64,000 nt of DNA from Adhaeribacter soli. Lineage in GTDB: Bacteria; Bacteroidota; Bacteroidia; Cytophagales; Hymenobacteraceae. The notes below the pieces were generated by a model, which was not told the origin of the DNA, ran no database searches, and saw only the letters and a list, made by a program, of their open reading frames with translations. The stretch spans positions 248,001-312,000 of the forward strand of contig NZ_VTWT01000002.1 in the NCBI RefSeq assembly GCF_008727925.1. Reading direction: 5' to 3'. This document shows positions 62,648 to 64,000 of the stretch, piece after piece. Position numbers and translations under genes: made by a program. Position 1 is the first letter of the stretch. Each line of letters opens with the position of its first letter.

Positions 62648-64000
62648 TCAATCCTCCTCAAAATCCTCTTTGCCAAAGCTCGGCATCGAGAACATGCTGC
62701 TGAACAGATCTTTGAATTGCGTTCCGGCCGTTAATGGATTCCGGCTAAGTTGGGAATGTTCCGCCAGGCCGTGCAGACAAAATTCCATTAAAAACAACTT
62801 TGCTTCTGTCGGCTGGTCTTTCTGGTAAAAATCGATCAGGTCGTGCAAGCCAGGTACCGAATTCAGTAGTTTTTTGTATTCTTTATCCGGCACGTCGTGG
62901 AGCAGATCGAGTGTATTGCCTTCGCTGAACCAGTCAGTAATAGCCTTGTACACATTCTTGCTTTTGTCTTTCTTCTTTTTCTCTTTATCCGGATCCGGGA
63001 AGTAATGAAGGAATTGCGAACGGATAGCTTTGCCCATGAGGTTGTTCGCCACCATGCCGGCTCCCTCCTGCTCGCCTTCATAAACCAGCTCCACTTTGCC
63101 GGTTATGGCCGGCACTGCCGCCAGGAAATCAGCAATGCGCACGTGGGTTTGATTTTCGCCGTTTATCAAGGCCCGGCGCTCCGCGGCACTCATCAGATTC
63201 TCAAAAGCCGAAATAGTTAACCGCGCCGAAACGCCGGATTTGGCATCTACATACTCGCTCGTGCGCGCTTCAATGGCCACCTGTTCGATGAGGTCGTTTA
63301 CCAGTTCGTGCGTTTTAACCAGTTGCTTTTGCGGCTCTTTGATTTTAGCTTCCTGCTTGGTGATCTTCTTCCCGATCTCGATATTTTTCGGATAGTGCGT
63401 AATGATCTGACTGTCGATGCGGTCTTTCAGGGGTGTAACGATGCTGCCGCGGTTCGTATAATCTTCCGGGTTGGCCGTAAAAACGAACTGAATATCGAGC
63501 GGCAAACGCACTTTAAAACCCCGGATCTGAATATCGCCTTCCTGCAGAATGTTGAACAAGGAAACCTGAATTCGCGCCTGAAGATCGGGCAATTCGTTTA
63601 TCACAAAAATGCCGCGGTGCGAACGTGGGATCAGACCGAAATGAATTACCCGCTCATCGGAATAAGGCAATTTCAACGTAGCCGCTTTTATCGGGTCTGC
63701 ATCACCAATTAAATCGGCTACAGAAACGTCCGGCGTAGCCAGTTTTTCCGTGTAGCGTTCCGATCGGTGCAGCCAGTTAATGGGCGTTTCATCGCCGTGC
63801 CGCTTGATCTGCTCCAACGCATAAACCGATAAGGGCTGCAGCGGATCGTCGTTCAGTTCCGAACCTTCTACTATCGGAATGTACTCATCCAGCAGATCCA
63901 CCATCATGCGAGCCAGCCGGGTTTTAGCCTGTCCGCGCAAGCCCAGCAGGTTGATGTGGTGCATGCTCAGAATGGCGCGCTGCAGATCGGGCACCACGGT
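62648..64000 (-). CDS. MoxR/Mg-chelatase-type AAA+ ATPase (N-terminus outside window)
   Basis: About 450 visible residues; the frame stays open past the right edge (GTG at 63997 reads as an internal Val), so the true start lies outside. Walker A variant is LLGLRGQAKTRLARM near the visible start, then DADPIKAATL, Walker B GIFVINELPDLQARIQVSLFNILQEGD, FTANPEDYTNRGSIVTPLKDRIDSQI (sensor and arginine-finger region) and a helical lid. This is the Mg-chelatase subunit I/MoxR layout used by chaperone-like ATPases that work with a VWA-domain partner, usually encoded next to them. The C-terminal Lys/Asp stretch (DPDKEKKKKDKSKN) is unusual. Confidence 0.85.
   Translation of the reverse strand, partial: TVVPDLQRAILSMHHINLLGLRGQAKTRLARMMVDLLDEYIPIVEGSELNDDPLQPLSVYALEQIKRHGDETPINWLHRSERYTEKLATPDVSVADLIGDADPIKAATLKLPYSDERVIHFGLIPRSHRGIFVINELPDLQARIQVSLFNILQEGDIQIRGFKVRLPLDIQFVFTANPEDYTNRGSIVTPLKDRIDSQIITHYPKNIEIGKKITKQEAKIKEPQKQLVKTHELVNDLIEQVAIEARTSEYVDAKSGVSARLTISAFENLMSAAERRALINGENQTHVRIADFLAAVPAITGKVELVYEGEQEGAGMVANNLMGKAIRSQFLHYFPDPDKEKKKKDKSKNVYKAITDWFSEGNTLDLLHDVPDKEYKKLLNSVPGLHDLIDFYQKDQPTEAKLFLMEFCLHGLAEHSQLSRNPLTAGTQFKDLFSSMFSMPSFGKEDFEED

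Noticed and set aside
1-64000. tRNA or rRNA genes, phage integrase, plasmid origin
   Set aside because: I looked for typical clover-leaf, rRNA and integrase signatures by eye and found none; a tRNAscan or Infernal run would be decisive.

Overview
The window comes from a Bacteroidota chromosome, most like the Cytophagales/Hymenobacteraceae group (Adhaeribacter or Pontibacter-like). This is inferred from gene families: SusC/SusD pairs, T9SS type A sorting tails, an UpxY-type NusG paralogue, DUF2911, TAnnTTTG-type promoters, and a moderate-GC background full of short palindromic intergenic repeats. No 16S, tRNA or phage gene was seen, so the genus is a guess.

Region 1 (1-16.2 kb) is a Wzx/Wzy-type exopolysaccharide locus, all on the plus strand. 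It holds the end of a Wzc-like tyrosine kinase, an UpxY/NusG antiterminator, a UDP-sugar 4-epimerase, a Wzx flippase, two tandem nucleotidyltransferase/kinase fusion paralogues (the first with a ruined P-loop), a Wzy polymerase, a third P-loop kinase, a GT4 transferase, a NodB-like deacetylase, a WecG/TagA transferase, a WecB epimerase and a split Alg14/Alg13-like glycosyltransferase. The chain-initiating sugar-phosphate transferase (WbaP/WcaJ type) lies apart at 33.7 kb.

Region 2 (16.4-33.4 kb) is secreted and probably acts on or binds the same polysaccharide. A lipoprotein polysaccharide lyase and a heparinase II/III-like lyase are transcribed away from each other. They are followed by four tandem paralogues of an unnamed secreted, probably propeller-like family with T9SS tails. 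One of the four has grown to 2332 residues by adding 13 FN3-like and 3 LamG-like modules and carries an exact 344-bp internal duplication. All four share an upstream motif (CAACTT, spacer, CATATA-rich block), which suggests co-regulation.

Region 3 (35.4-45.9 kb) has a six-repeat LEA2/WHy-type envelope protein, two small unknown proteins, and a minus-strand SusC-SusD-calcineurin phosphoesterase operon. Region 4 (46.1-48.3 kb) is an AT-rich two-gene island: a winged-helix plus nucleoside deoxyribosyltransferase-like protein, translationally coupled to a KAP P-loop NTPase. This is the best candidate for an undescribed, possibly anti-phage, system. Region 5 (48.8-64 kb) is mostly housekeeping: an MsbA-like exporter, DUF2911, the xanthine dehydrogenase set (XdhC, molybdopterin subunit, FAD/FeS subunit) near a MOSC protein, a PE-ligase LigD-like protein, DUF1622, two SpoIIAA/STAS-like proteins and the start-truncated end of a MoxR/Mg-chelatase-type AAA ATPase.

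Several dispersed repeat families lie between genes: REP-like hairpin clusters, a TIR-flanked MITE-like element, an approximately 100-bp repeat in two copies, and a GTCATCCTGAGCG-type inverted repeat in three copies, two of which bracket xdhC.
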